A stretch of DNA of 64,000 bases from Platanthera guangdongensis (taxonomy: Eukaryota; Streptophyta; Magnoliopsida; Asparagales; Orchidaceae): NCBI GenBank assembly GCA_039583875.1, contig CM077166.1, positions 92,412,094-92,476,093 of the forward strand, written 5' to 3'. The position numbers and the translations under genes are program-made. Shown piece after piece: positions 20,803 to 31,489 of this stretch (the first letter of the stretch is position 1; each line of letters opens with the position of its first letter). The notes beneath the pieces were generated by a model. That model was not told where the DNA came from, did not search any database, and worked only from the letters and a program-made list of their open reading frames with translations.

Positions 20803-22159
20803 AAGGCGCACGTCAGAGGCGACGGGCACACTCCGTTACCCCTCAGCAAGTCTTAGGCGGGCGATGTGCCTGAGGCGCACCTAGGCGCTAAGTTCGTTGA
20901 AATTGAGTGAACTAGGGGCCCAATTCGATGGGATTGAGCGGGCCGGGCGCCGAGTTCGCTGGGATTGAGCGGGCCGGGCGCCAAGTTTGCTGGGATTGAG
21001 CGGGCCGGGCGCCGAGTTCGCTGGGATTGAGCGGGTCGGGCGCCCAGTTCGCTGGGATTGAGCGGGCCGGGCACCCAGTTTGCTGGGATTGAGCGGGCCG
21101 AGCGCCCAGTTCGCAGGGATTGAGCGGGCCGGGCTCCCAGTTCGCTGGGATTGAGCGGTTGGGCGCCCAGTTCGCTGGGATTGAGCGGGTCGGGCGCCCA
21201 GTTCGTTGGGATTGAGGGGTCGGGCGCCCAGTTCGCTGGGATTGAGCGGGCCGGGCGCCCAGTTTGCTGGGATTGAGCTGGCCGGGTGCCCAGTTCGCTG
21301 GGATTGAGCAGGTCGGGCGCCCAGTTCGCTGGGATTGAGCGAACCGGGCGCCCAGTTCGTTGGGATTGAGCGGGTCGGGCGCCCAGTTCGCTGGGATTGA
21401 GCGGGCTGGGCGCCCAGTTCGCTGGGATTGAGTTCGGTGAAATCGAGCGGACTGGGGGCCCAGTTCGGTGAAATCGAGCGGACTGGGCCCAGTTCGGTGA
21501 AATCGAGCGGACTGGGGCCCAGTTCGGTGAAATTGAGCGGATTGGGTGCCCAGTTTGGTGAAATCGAGCGGACAGCGCGCCCAGTTCGGTGAAATCGAGC
21601 GGACTTGTCGCTCAGTTCGCTGAAATTGAGCGGACTGGGCGCCCAGTTCGCTGAAATCGAGCGGAATGGGCGCCCAGTTCGCTAAAATCGAGCGGACTGG
21701 GCGCCTAGTTCGTTGTAATCGAGCGGAATGGGGGCCCAGTTCGCTGAAATCGAGCGGAATGGGCGCCCAGTTTGCTGAAATCGAGCGGAATGGGCGCCTA
21801 GTTCGCTGAAATTCAGCGGACTGGGCGCGCGGTTCGCTCGATTTCAGCGGACTGGGCGCGCGGTTCACTCGATTTCAGCGGATTGGGCGCCCAGTTCGCT
21901 CAATTTCAGCGAACTGGGCGCGGAGTTCGCTCAATTTCAGCGAACTAGGCGCGCAGTTCGCTCAATTTTATCGAATTAGGCTCAATTGGCAGCAAATTAG
22001 GTGTCCAATTCGCGCCAAATTCAATGATTTTTCATAAATTGGGCGTCCAATTACTGATTTATTTTTTTATAACTTTTGCGTCTTATGTGCCTTAGGAGCG
22101 CGCCTGAGCTTTGAGCCTAAACTTCAGGGCCCTTTGCGTCTCGGTGCGTCGTGCGCCTT
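20803..22159. mobile_element. Short inverted-repeat element carrying a minisatellite
   Basis: The left end AAGGCGCACG (20803-20812) is the exact reverse complement of the right end CGTGCGCCTT (22150-22159). Just inside, both edges have GCGCC/GGCGC-rich sequence (GCCTGAGGCGCACCTAGGCGC at the left, GAGCGCGCCTGAGC at the right). AT-rich DNA resumes outside. This fits a non-autonomous DNA transposon whose centre has expanded into a tandem repeat. Target duplication was not clear. The transposon class is not determined. Confidence 0.5.
20895..21985. repeat. 31-bp minisatellite, about 35 units in three successive subtypes
   Basis: Units of about 31 bases run head to tail. First subtype (to about 21430): CCCAGTTCGCTGGGATTGAG with CGGGCCGGGCG. 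Second (to about 21810): CCCAGTTCGGTGAAATCGAG with CGGACTGGG. Third (to about 21960): GTTCGCTCGATTTCAGCGG. Since 31 is not a multiple of three, a frame visits all three phases every 93 bases. None contains a stop in the first subtype, and this explains the 318-codon minus-strand frame at 20912-21868, which is not regarded as a gene. Confidence 0.9.
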
Positions 22160-23602
22160 TAATAACATAGCCTGTATCTAAAAAAACAAGCTTTAGCAGA
22201 ACAGTCAGAACTTACTGAAAACTATTCTCATTGTGGAAAATCCAACAACTCATCTCACAACAACTGTAAAAGAGTTTTAATAATACCTCTTCAAATGATT
22301 CGGATTGGATTTGTGAACCTCTTTATCAAAAAATTCAGTAACTAGTTTTGAGAGTCTATCAAATGACTCGGAGATTCTAAGAGTCTCTTTATCAAAAGAC
22401 TCCGTCAGTGGATTTTTACCTAATGGTAGAAACAAGGTTGGAAATGTCAGATATCAAATTCATGTCAGTTTGCATTTGAAATGGTGGATGTCGAATTGCG
22501 GGGATATATCGGGAATATTTTACATTGTTGGAATTGTACACATAATGTGTTTATAAATTACACAATAAACATATATGGACATAATATGTCTATAAATTAC
22601 ACAAAAAAGAAGCACCGAAAACAATAAATGACATAAAGAGCGCCAAGTGAGAGGTTGATAAGAATGTTGTCAAAACTATGTGGAGAGAGATGCACGAAAT
22701 GAAGCGCGGGACAAAATATTGTTGCTCGTTCGCTTAAAAATGAAAAAGTAAAATAAATATTCTCGCTAATATGTCGGCCCTGAAATATCACCCGATATAT
22801 CGCGTAAAGCTGCTATATCAGACAATTTTTTCAAAAATGCTACTTTTTGCTTAAATTTTGATGTCATGTGTTTTTCCCTAAAATCTTTATGTCGGACGAC
22901 ACGTCGGATATGTTGGCCGACATCTACAACACTTGATAGAAGAGAGTACTTATATTTAGTGGAATCTCTATAAATTGTGTCTTTTGTGACGCCTGCTACA
23001 TAAACTTGATGTCTTATTCAAGTACTCGTTTCTTTATCTTGCTACAATTTGTGACTGTGGCTATATATATGATAACGTTTGTGGGCTGAAACATTTTGAT
23101 TCTCTATTACATAATAGACTTATTTTGCTTATCTGAATGAAATTTACTTTATTTACTTTCGGTAAAGGTCAAGTATGAATTATATTGATTTTCCTCATGT
23201 TTGTGCGTGAAGAATGTCAAATTCCATAGACATCGAATGAGAGAATATCATGATTAAAGAACATCATGATCACAAGACATTTTAATTAGTATGGAAGAAG
23301 AGACCAAGGAATATGATTCAGCATTTCATATGATTTTTACAAGAATAGTGATTTGGAGTTGGGTGATGCTTTATTTGATGAAAATATAGATAGAGATTGG
23401 ATGAGTTGGCTTAAGGGGTTAATGAAAACCTCTACATAACAAAAGCAATACGACAGTTAAAATACATATTACAAAGCATCGTAATGTGGCAAATAGTACT
23501 CAATCTTCATCTAAATCACAAAAGAAAAATCTTAACAATATCAGATATGCCAAGGTGATACAATTATACAAATGACTGACTTTGAGATTGGCATTGGTTG
23601 TT
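22160..23602. other. AT-rich spacer with a GATATAT/GTCGGCC repeat; no gene
   Basis: At 22740-22935 the words ATGTCGGCCCTGAAATAT, CCCGATATATCGCG, GTCGGACGACACGTCGG and TTGGCCGACATCTAC occur. In reverse complement they resemble 14846-14980. The rest is AT-rich; 23280-23600 may be the 5' flank of the second hAT gene, since Copia-3 separates it from the transposase start. Confidence 0.4.
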
Positions 23603-23607
23603 ATTAT

Positions 23608-23730
23608 TGGAGCTACCATTTTGTTATTAGTGTTAATATTGTATTAGTGTGTTAATATTGTATTTATATTCTTGAGATTATATATATGAGGATGGCTCCA
23701 ATTTGGAGTTAAGCTTTTCATTATTCTACA
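23608..23730 (+). repeat. Copia-3 5' LTR (123 bp)
   Basis: It starts TGGAGCTACCATTTTG and ends TCATTATTCTACA. GTTAATATTGTATTAGTGTGTTAATATTGTATTTAT contains an internal direct duplication of GTTAATATTGTATT. Starting with TGG and ending ACA gives the usual TG...CA termini. Confidence 0.92.
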
Positions 23731-23742
23731 TGGTATCAGAGG
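23731..23742 (+). other. Copia-3 primer-binding site
   Basis: TGGTATCAGAGG abuts the LTR and matches the initiator Met-tRNA complement except for the last base. Confidence 0.9.
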
Positions 23743-24277
23743 AGCGGGACTTCCGCACGATCTAGGGTTTGCCGCGTCTCGCCGACTCCCGCATCGCGAC
23801 ATCTGCTGCTTCGCCGACTTCCGCTGCTTCGATCGGCACCTGCTGCCTGCTTCGCCGACTTCCGCTGCTTCGATCGGCAACTTCCGCTGCCTTGTCCCGC
23901 CGGAATCATTTCCCGACATCGGGACATCCGCTGCTTCTTCGACATCGAGACAATCGCCGACTTCGGCTGCTGCCTGCTGCCTGCTGCCTTGTCCCGCCTG
24001 AATCGTCTCCCGTCAGAGCCAAGAATCAGAGCCCTTCCGCTGTCAAGCCCTTCTGCTTTCGAGCACTTCTGCTGCTGCCTTGGAGCGCCTGCTGCCTGCT
24101 GCCTTGTCCAGTCGGTGTCGTCTCCTGGAGTTTCTCCTCCCATCCTCCTTCAATTGCCCATTCCGCTGACATCATTCTTAATGTGTTGTATGTGATTCCT
24201 CGTCCTTCTTCGTCCTTCGGTCCCCGGTCTCCTTTGCGGGAGGGATCTCGTTTCTCAGTTTTTGTTCTCTGTGCTTC
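23743..24277 (+). other. Copia-3 leader with 41-bp repeats
   Basis: A GC-rich leader carries two copies of CTTCGCCGACTTCCGCTGCT followed by TCGATCGGCA (from 23809 and from 23850, period 41) and several shorter CTGCTGCCTGC words. Frames through it (23769-24368) lack motifs and have Leu/Arg/Ser-rich low-complexity translation. The leader ends at the gag ATG. Confidence 0.6.
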
Positions 24278-25498
24278 ATGGATTCCAAGGATACTTATGG
24301 TACTACATGACGAATCACTAGCGTCCTTCTCGATGAGAAAAATTATCCTTCATGGGCGACTTCGATGAAAGTGGTCCTTGCCGTCCGGAATAAGCTTTCC
24401 TGGCTGACGGGCGGCCCGTCGATGCCCAAACCGACTGACAAAGATGACAAGAAAGAGGAGTTAGTCAAATGGTCGACTGAAAAGTACATGGTTCTGGGAT
24501 GGATTCAGTGCTCGATGGAGCCTCGCATCTTCAGTCAGTTCATGCGGTTTGAGGATAATTTTGAGCTTTGGTCCGCTCACCAGCGCACTTTTGGCCACAC
24601 GTGTGTTGATGCCCAGATTTTCGGGATCTTTCAGGACATTGCTTCCGCCAAACAGGGGGAGCGCTCTGTTGAGGAGTACTTTACTTACCTTCAAGACTGT
24701 TTTCTTGAGCTTAACGATCGTGAGCCTCTAAGTGCCCTGGAGTCTCCTACTGATATCACCCTTATTCGGAAACAGCGCCAGAGACGGGAGACGTACCAGT
24801 TCTTGATGGGGCTTTGCTCTGAAAATGAGTCTACACGTGCCCAGATTGTGGGGATGTCACCTTTGCCAGATCCCCTTGAGACCTACTCCATTGTTGCAGA
24901 GTATGAGAAACGTCTGCAGAGGCAATCTAGTCTTCCCGGCCTTCGTGCAACCTCCTCTCTCCCTACTGAGCAGATGGCCCTTGGAGCTTCCCACCGCCCT
25001 CCCACCTCTAGCACTCGTAGTCGCGGTGGTCGGGGTTCTTCTACTCAGTCTGGTGGTCATGGCTCTTCTGGTGGACGTGGCTCTACGGGTCCTCCTGGCC
25101 CTTGCTTTCACTGTTGCCGTCTCTACCATGATCGTAGTCGTTGCTATCAGCTCTACCCACACCTACGGGGCTCTGAGCGTCCTACTCCTGGCAGTGTACC
25201 CAGACACACTGTTGCTTCTGCTAAGTCTTCCGAGCCCGTTGAGCGCACCTTGGGTGCCAACTCCTCCGACTTCTGTCAGATGATGGCCCAGTTTCAGCAG
25301 TTTCAGCAGTTTCAGCAATTTCAGCAGTCTCAGCCTTCCACGACTGTCTCTGCCACCAATGTCTCTTCTTCCTCAGGTACTTCATTTGCTTGCTCCGCGA
25401 CCGTGGTTGACCAGGATTCGTCACCCTGGGTGATTGACTCTGGTGCAACCGATCATATGACTGGTACGTCTTCCCATCTGCTTCAGGTTGTTCCTTGA
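24278..25498 (+). pseudogene. Copia-3 gag and protease
   Basis: The ATG at 24278 opens MDSKDTYGTT; a TGA follows at codon 11, and the frame then runs open to 25498. Gag motifs are EKNYPSWATSMKVVLAVRNK, WIQCSMEPRIFSQF, ARDLW-like ELWSAHQRTFG, and ERSVEEYFTYLQDCFLELN. CFHCCRLYHDRSRC is a complete C-X2-C-X4-H-X4-C zinc knuckle that binds genomic RNA. The protease begins SPWVIDSGATDHMTGTS with an intact active site. A Q-rich repeat (FQQFQQFQQFQQ) lies between the two. The frame stops (TGA) right after the protease motif. Confidence 0.88.
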
Positions 25499-26164
25499 TC
25501 CCACCGCGACGTGCGCCTTGCTGATGGCTCAGTTACTTTTGTCCTTAGCCGGGGCCACGTCCCTCTCTCTTCTTCTTCTCTCTCTTGACTCTGTTCTTCT
25601 TGTCCCTCAGTTGGCTCTAACCCTTTTGTCTGTTAGTAGTATTACTCGTACTTTGAACTGCTCAGAAACTTTCTTCTCTGATCATTGTGTTTTTTAGGAT
25701 CTGAGATCCAGGAGGACTATTGGTACGGGATATAAGAAGAGTGGGATGTACTACCTGGAGCTACCTTCTACCACCGCTGCTACCACCACTGCTACCTTCC
25801 CGCCTACCTCTTCTGCTGTTTCTCCTGCTTTGTCGTCGAGCTCGCTATGACACTCACGTCTCGGCCATGCCAACCCTCAGCAGATGTTGTCTGTTTCTCG
25901 TGATGTGTCTTTTGTTTTTTCCTTTTCGTTGTAATGTATGTGAGCTGTCAAAACACACACGCAGCACGTATGTTCCTTTTTGTTAGTCGTGTTACTTCTT
26001 GTTTTGAGCTAGTTCATTCTAATGTGTGGGGCCCTGCCCCTATTATGTCATTTGATGGTTGCTCATATTTTGTAACTTTTATTGATGACTATTCTCGCTG
26101 CTTATGAGTTTATCTCCTCAAACATAAATCTGAGGTTCTATCAGTATACTCCCATTTTTCACAT
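25499..26164 (+). pseudogene. Copia-3 pre-integrase and integrase N-terminal part
   Basis: After the TGA the sequence still reads SHRDVRLADGSVTFVLSRG and HVPLSSSS, then deteriorates with TAG at about 25695 and several frame changes. CFELVHSNVWGPAPIMSFDG, then YFVTFIDDYSRCL, marks the integrase core; HSNVWGP has Asn where the first catalytic Asp normally lies. TGA at 26105-26107 replaces the Trp expected in RCLWVYLL. Confidence 0.78.
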
Positions 26165-27056
26165 ATGATACAAACCCAGCATGGTACGTCAGTTCATATC
26201 CTCCGCTCTGACAATGGAGGTGATTACACTTCTCGTCCCATTGATCTCTTCCTCCGCGATGAGGGCACTCTACATCAATTTTCTTGTCCGGGGACCCCCG
26301 AGCAGAAAGGGGTGGCAGAACGCAAAAACCGCCACCTCCTACACTCTGTTCGTTGTCTTCTTCGGAGAATGAATGTCCCTAAGTCCTATTGGAGTGCTGC
26401 TCTTCTTACAGCAGCTTTTCTTATTAATAGGACTCCCTCTCGTTCTCTCAGTGGCGTTACTCCATATAGTCTCATCCATCCATCTGTCTTCGCATTTCCC
26501 ATCTCTCTTCGGGTCTTTGGTTGTGTGTGTTTTGTCCAGAATCGGCGCCCCTCTCGGACTAAACTTGATGACAGGGCCATCTGCTACCTCTTCCATGGCT
26601 ACTCGACTACCACTAAGGGTTACAGCTGCTATGATCCCCAGTTGCGTTGTGTCATTCACACTATGGATGTGACATTTCATGAGAAGGTTCTCTTCTTTCC
26701 TGCACATTCAACCCCTCGGGCGCTTCCCACTATTGCGCAACCTCTCCCAGTCATCTCTCCTCCACCAGATGCTACCCCTTCTGTCGCTCCGTCTGTCTTG
26801 CTGACTTACTCTCGCCGCCCTCCACCATCTCCACACGGTGTACTCCCTTCTCCTCCAGTCCCGGATCCGCAGCTCCTTCCGGTCGCAGGTATCTCTCTTG
26901 AGCCTCTCTCCTCTCTTTCTTCTGTTGATTTACCTATTGCCCTTCGCAAGGGCAAGCGTACTTGTGTTCACTCCTCGGTTACTGAGCACCCATTGGCTAG
27001 TGTTGTTTCCTACCAGCATTTCTCACCCTCTTACCAGGCTTTTGTGGTGCTGTTGA
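26165..27056 (+). pseudogene. Copia-3 integrase core and C-terminus
   Basis: A long clean frame contains HILRSDNGGDYTSRPIDLFL (second catalytic Asp in RSDNGG), GTPEQKGVAERKNRHLLHSV (third acidic residue, in VAERKNR), NVPKSYWSAALLTAAFLINR, and LRVFGCVCFVQNR. KAICYLFHGYSTTTKGYSCY-type sequence follows, and then the tail CVIHTMDVTFHEKVLFF. A Pro/Ser-rich linker leads to LPIALRKGKRTCVH and ASVVSYQHFSP. The frame shifts near 27050. Confidence 0.85.
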
Positions 27057-28098
27057 TTCTGTCAAGCTACCTACCTCGACTGCTGAGTCTCTGCTTGACC
27101 CGCGGTGGGTTCAGGCCATGGAGGAGGAGACGTCTGCTCTCCGTCGTACTGGGACATGCTCTCAGGTTCCTCTTCATCCCGGGAAATGTACAGTTGGGTG
27201 CAAATGGATTTATACTGTGAAGTACACTGATGACGGTACTATTGACCGCTACAAGGCTCGTTTGGTGGCCAAGGGCTTTACTCAGGCTCTGGACGAGTTT
27301 GGTGCCACGTTTGCTCTTGTGGCTAAGTTGACCAGTGTCTGCCTTCTGCTCTTGCTTGCGGCCTCTCGGGTGTGGCATCTATACCAGCTTGATGTCAAAA
27401 ATGTCTTCCTGCACGGCGAGTTACAGGAGGAGGTATATATGGCTCCTCCTCCGGGGTTTGCCCTTAAGGGGGAGTATTCGGGGAGAGTTTGCCAACTACA
27501 CAAATCTCTGTATGGCTTAAAGCAGTCATCGCGTGTCTGGTTCGAACGGTTCAGCTCTGTCATCCTTCAGTCTGGCTTCACTCAGTGACGTGCTGATCAC
27601 ACTTGCTTCATTCGTGTCACTCCTGAGCGACGTCGTGTCATTGACCTGGTCTATGTTGATGATATTATTCACACCGGTGATGATCCTTTTGGCATCTCTG
27701 AGGTGAAAGCTACACTTCGCTCCGCCTTTGGGGTTAAAGACCTTGGACCTCTCCGCTACTTCCTTGGGATTGAAGTAGCTCGCTTACGACAGGGCATCTC
27801 TATATCGCAACGCAAGTACACCTTAGATCTTCTTCGGGACACGGGTCTACTTGGGTGTCGTCCTGCAAGTACTCCTATGGACATCAACCATCGCCTCCAT
27901 GCTGAATCTGGTGATCCTCTTTCAGACTCCTCTCAGTACCAGCGACTTGTTGGCCGTTTGATATACTTAACCAATACCAGGCCTGACATCAGTTTCTCAA
28001 TGGGTGTTTTGAGCCAGTTTATCCATTCTCCCAGGACATCTCACCTATAGGCTGCTCGACGTGTTTTTCGCTATCTTAAGCGGGCTCCTGGTCTTGGT
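27057..28098 (+). pseudogene. Copia-3 reverse transcriptase
   Basis: After the shift the order is VQAMEEETSALRRTGTC, VGCKWIYTVKYTDDGTIDRY, KARLVAKGFTQ, WHLYQLDVKNVFLHGELQEE, VYMAPPPGF, LHKSLYGLKQSSRVWFERF, DLVYVDDIIHTGDDPFG, LGPLRYFLGIEVARLR, and RRLVG-like QRLVGRLIYLTNTRPDISFS. Both catalytic elements (QLDVK and YVDD) are intact. A TGA at about 27586 falls between GFTQ and RADHTCF, and a TAG at 28048-28050 sits where a Gln is usual (SHL*AARRV). Confidence 0.87.
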
Positions 28099-28608
28099 TT
28101 GTTCTATTGGGCTGACAGTCCAAGCAGTCTCTCCTGCTTCACGGATGCAGATTTTGATGGATCATTGACGGATCGACGCTCTACGTCAGGTTTTTGTGTA
28201 TTCCATGGTGATCATCATGTTTCTTGGCGGAGAAAGAAACAATTCATCGTATCTCGTTCGTCTGCTGAGTCAGAGTACAGCGCCATGGCACACAGCGTTA
28301 CTGAGTTGGTTTGGCTTCGATCGCTGCTAACTGAACTTGGCCTATCTCTTGTTGATGGCTCGACGCTCTACTGTGATAATGAGTCAGCTCTCCTACTTAC
28401 ACAGGACTCGGTACTACATGAGTGCACCAACCACATCGAGATGGATGTTCATTTTCTGCGTGACCATGTTCGTACTGGGACTGTCCTTCCATCTTACGCC
28501 CCCTCTGCTGACCAACTTGCTGACGCCTTCACTAAAGCTGTCAGTCCTACTCATTCAGATCTGACCATTTCCAAGCTGCGCATGATTGACATCTTTGCTC
28601 CAGCTTGA
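28099..28608 (+). pseudogene. Copia-3 RNase H
   Basis: A 169-codon open frame holds SCFTDADFDGSLTDRRSTSG, VSWRRKKQFIVSRSSAESEY, ELVWLRSLLTELGL, LYCDNESALLLTQDSVLHEC, NHIEMDVHFLRDHV and DQLADAFTKAVS. It ends at the TGA that precedes the polypurine tract (TTGAGGGGGAGTAT). The domain itself looks intact; it is separated from RT by the TAG at 28048. Confidence 0.87.
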
Positions 28609-28618
28609 GGGGGAGTAT

Positions 28619-28743
28619 TGGAGTTACCATTTTGTTATTAGTGTTAATATTGTATTAGTGTGTTAATATTGTATTTATATTCTTGAGATTATATATATAT
28701 GAGGATGGCTCCAATTTGGAGTTGAGCTTTTCATTATTCTACA
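28619..28743 (+). repeat. Copia-3 3' LTR (125 bp)
   Basis: It matches 23608-23730 apart from two substitutions (GAGCT/GAGTT, GTTAAGC/GTTGAGC) and an extra AT in the ATATAT run. It is preceded by GAGGGGGAGTAT (polypurine tract) and followed by ATTAT. Confidence 0.92.
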
Positions 28744-30378
28744 ATTATCACTCCTTCAAAGTTTTTTTTTAATTCAAAATGAGTGCTTCTACATCAAGCT
28801 CAATGGCTTCAACTAGTGTAAATGTGCTTTCAACTAATCTTGAAGAAGATAAATTTTTTCCACTTTAGAAGCATGTTACATTGACTCTAAAAAAGGGGGG
28901 AAGAGAAGGAAATTCAAAATGGAAATGCAATTATTGCAACATGGATTTTCAAGGGTCATATGTAAGAGTCAAAGCTCATTTGTTGCTAATAAAGAATGAA
29001 GGTATAAGGGTTTGTTCTGTTGTTAGTAGAAAAGTTTATATTCTTTCGGAGTTACGAAAAGCTCATGAACAAGATGGAAATCGAAAGAAACTATCAAAGA
29101 CTAAAATAGTTCTTCGACCACCTTCCCCTTTTAACACTACAACTAGATCAATTATTGATAATACAGGTGATTTTAGATTAGAAGGATATGAACCACGGAA
29201 GAGAAGAGCATTGGACAACAGTCCCTTAGAGAAAGCGATGAATATGGGTGTGAAACTTTAAACTCTATGATTGCTCGCATGTTTTATTATGTTGGGTTGC
29301 CTTTTCATTTAACAAGAAATCCTTACTTTGTGGATGCTTTTAGATATACTGTTGAGAATAATATAGATGGGTATGTCCTTCCCAGATATAATTTACTATG
29401 GAGAACACTTCTCCCAATAGAAAAGGCAAATATTGAAAGATTGCTAGAACTTATTAAAAAATCATGGAATGATAAGGGTCTTAGTATTTGTACTGATGGA
29501 TGGAGTGATGCACAAAGAAGACCCCTTATCAATTTGATGGGAGCATCAGATGTTGGGGTACTTTTCAGAAGAGCTGTTAATTGTGAGGGTGAATATAAAG
29601 ATGAAACTTTTATTGCTGAGTTGCTTGGAAAAGTTATTCATGAAGTTGGGCATGAAAAAGTTGTTCAAGTTATCACTGACAATGTTGTTACTTGTGTTGC
29701 TGCTGGAACTATTATATAGGGCATTTTTCCAAAAATAATTTAAACTCTCTATGAACTGCATACACTAAATCTTGCACTCAAGAATATTTATGCTCCCAAA
29801 GAAACAGGAATAATTAGTTTTGCTTATGATGAATGCATTTGCATTAAACTTAAGATTGATGATGTCATGTTTGTTAAAAATTTCATCATGAATCATTCAA
29901 TGAAACTAGCTATTTTCAATGAATTTGTACCATTAAAATTACTTTGAGTAGCTGACACATGTTTTGCTTCCTCGGTTGTCATGATGAAAAGATTTAAACT
30001 TATTTCTCGTGGCCTTCAAGCAATGGTCATAAGTGAGAGGTGGTCTTTCTACAGAGAAGATGATATTGGGAAAGCAACAACAGTGAAGGAAAAATTGTTA
30101 AGTGATATTTGGTGGGACAAAATAGATTACATACTCTCGTTCACATTGCTCATTTATGAGATGTTGAGATATTGTGACACCGACAAGGCATGTCTTCATT
30201 TAGTTTATGAAATGTGGGATACAATGACTGAGAAGGTGAAGGCAGTTATCTATATGCATGAAGACAAGTTGGAAAATGAGGAGTCTATTTTCTATGATAT
30301 GATACATCAGATTTTACTTGAGAGGTATACAAAAAGCACCACACCCCTTCATTGTCTTGCACGTGCATTGAATCCAAG

Positions 30379-30466
30379 GTACTATTTTTTTTTGTTTTTT
30401 AGATATTATTTTTTACTTAAATTACATTGTCTATCAATAATATATTACTTTTTTTCTATTATATAG
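30379..30466 (+). other. Relict intron in the second hAT transposase
   Basis: AATCCAAG^GTACTATTTTTT begins the intron, and TTCTATTATATAG^GTACTATAG ends it. Removing the 88 bases keeps the frame as ALNPRYYSEK, the normal hAT motif. The intron is T-rich as plant introns are. Confidence 0.7.
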
Positions 30467-30859
30467 GTACTATAGTGAGAAATGACTTGTAGCAAATCAT
30501 ATTCCTCCTCACATGGATGAAGAAGTTTCTGCTATGCGAATAAAGTGTTTTAAAAAGTATTTTTCAAATCAAGATGAAAGGAGGTTAGTCAATACTGAGT
30601 ATGCTAAATTTTCTGGATGTCTAAAACATTTTGGGGATGCGAACTCTGATTGATAGAGGTTCAATGGAGCCAATAGTTTGGTGGTTAGCTCATGGGACTT
30701 CAACACCTATTCTACAATCATTAGCCCTAAAAATGCTTAGTCAACCGTGTTCATCTTCATGTTGTGAAAGGAATTGGAGCACTTACTCTTTCATTCATTC
30801 CATGAGGAGAAATACGATGACACCACAACGATGTGAAGATTTAGTCTTTGTGCATTCTA

Positions 30860-30937
30860 ATATTCTTCTTCTTTCAAGGAGGATGCCACTTTATACTAAT
30901 ATTCCTCTTCTTTCAAGGAGGATGCCACTTTATACTA
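30860..30937 (+). repeat. In-frame 39-bp tandem duplication in the hAT C-terminus
   Basis: AATATTCTTCTTCTTTCAAG and the next 19 bases are repeated with one change (TTCTTC to TCCTCT region). The protein reads NILLLSRRMPLYT then NIPLLSRRMPLYT, an added 13 residues after the dimerisation motif. Confidence 0.8.
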
Positions 30938-31371
30938 AAAGAGACCAAACTATGGGACATTAATTGATTCTATAGAGGGTGTTGGTATTCTTGAAGTTGC
31001 TAACTTATCGCTTGATGAGCCAGAGATGGAAGCAATATTATTTAACGATGAAAAAAATGTTGACATTGAAATTCAAGAACTTTAATCATTATAGCATTTT
31101 TATTTGTTTTGTTGAACTATATATGCCTTATATTTTTATTGGATTTCTTTGGTGTTTGTCAAACTATGTATGTCATATATCTTCTTTTGGATGGATTTTT
31201 TTTACTGTGTGTTTCTAAAGAATATTTTTAGTATAATTCTCACTTTCATCATTTCTTAAATTAGTCTAATTTCTTTAGTTATGTGGGCAATATTATATAT
31301 GTATGGTGATAACTGATAACATTTCATTTAATATATTCTTGCCACGAATTAACATATTATATGTATTTTAA

Positions 31372-31485
31372 AAAAAAATTCACATACTCAAACGTACTCG
31401 TACCGTGCTATTTTATAATTTTACCGTACCGCATACGGGTACCCGTATCGTACTCGTACCGCGTACCGGTACCCTGCTTCACAGG
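31372..31485. repeat. CGTACCGTACC / GGTACCCGTA repeat block
   Basis: CGTACTCGTACCGTGC, TTACCGTACCGCATACGGG, TACCCGTATCGTACTCGTAC and CGCGTACCGGTACC form an imperfect, partly palindromic cluster of GTAC-centred words. A poly-A run (31372-31380) precedes it. It resembles the GGTACC-type terminal repeats in plant intergenic DNA, but no second end was located. 31090-31370 is AT-rich without genes. Confidence 0.45.
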
Positions 31486-31489
31486 TGAG

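Larger units (their letters stand above)
23603..28748 (+). mobile_element. Copia-3: full-length Ty1/copia element with very short LTRs
   Basis: Target duplication ATTAT (23603-23607 and 28744-28748) bounds two LTRs of 123 and 125 bases. The LTRs differ by two substitutions and one 2-base indel, so this is a young insertion. Order inside is primer site, leader, gag with an intact zinc knuckle, protease, integrase, RT, RNase H, polypurine tract. Stops and one or more frameshifts interrupt the single gag-pol frame. It interrupts the 5' part of a hAT transposase gene. Confidence 0.93.
28773..31085 (+). pseudogene. hAT transposase (BED + DUF659 + dimerisation domain), second copy
   Basis: It begins MSASTSSSMASTSVNVLS near 28779. 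WKCNYCNMDFQGSYVRVKAH with a distant HL is a BED zinc finger. NDKGLSICTDGWSDAQRRPL and INLMGASDVGVLF form the DUF659 block with the first catalytic Asp, and VVQVITDNVVTC carries the second. LTLYELHTLNLALK follows. Near the end, PIVWWLAHGTSTPILQSLAL and SSCCERNWSTYSFIHS are the hAT C-terminal dimerisation motifs. Stops near 29258, 29717 and 29946 and frame changes inactivate it. Copia-3 sits just upstream. A GT-AG intron is still visible at 30379-30466. Confidence 0.85.

Noticed and set aside
20912..21868. 318-codon open frame on the minus strand
   Set aside because: It is the translation of the 31-bp minisatellite; the unit length moves the frame through all phases and none has a stop. No codon bias or motif.
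20895..21985. Regular repeats considered as a CRISPR array
   Set aside because: Units are contiguous without unique spacers and sit in plant DNA; it is a minisatellite.
23736..24368. Open frames on both strands before Copia-3 gag
   Set aside because: GC-rich leader with 41-bp repeats; the true gag start is the ATG at 24278 that leads into the gag motif.
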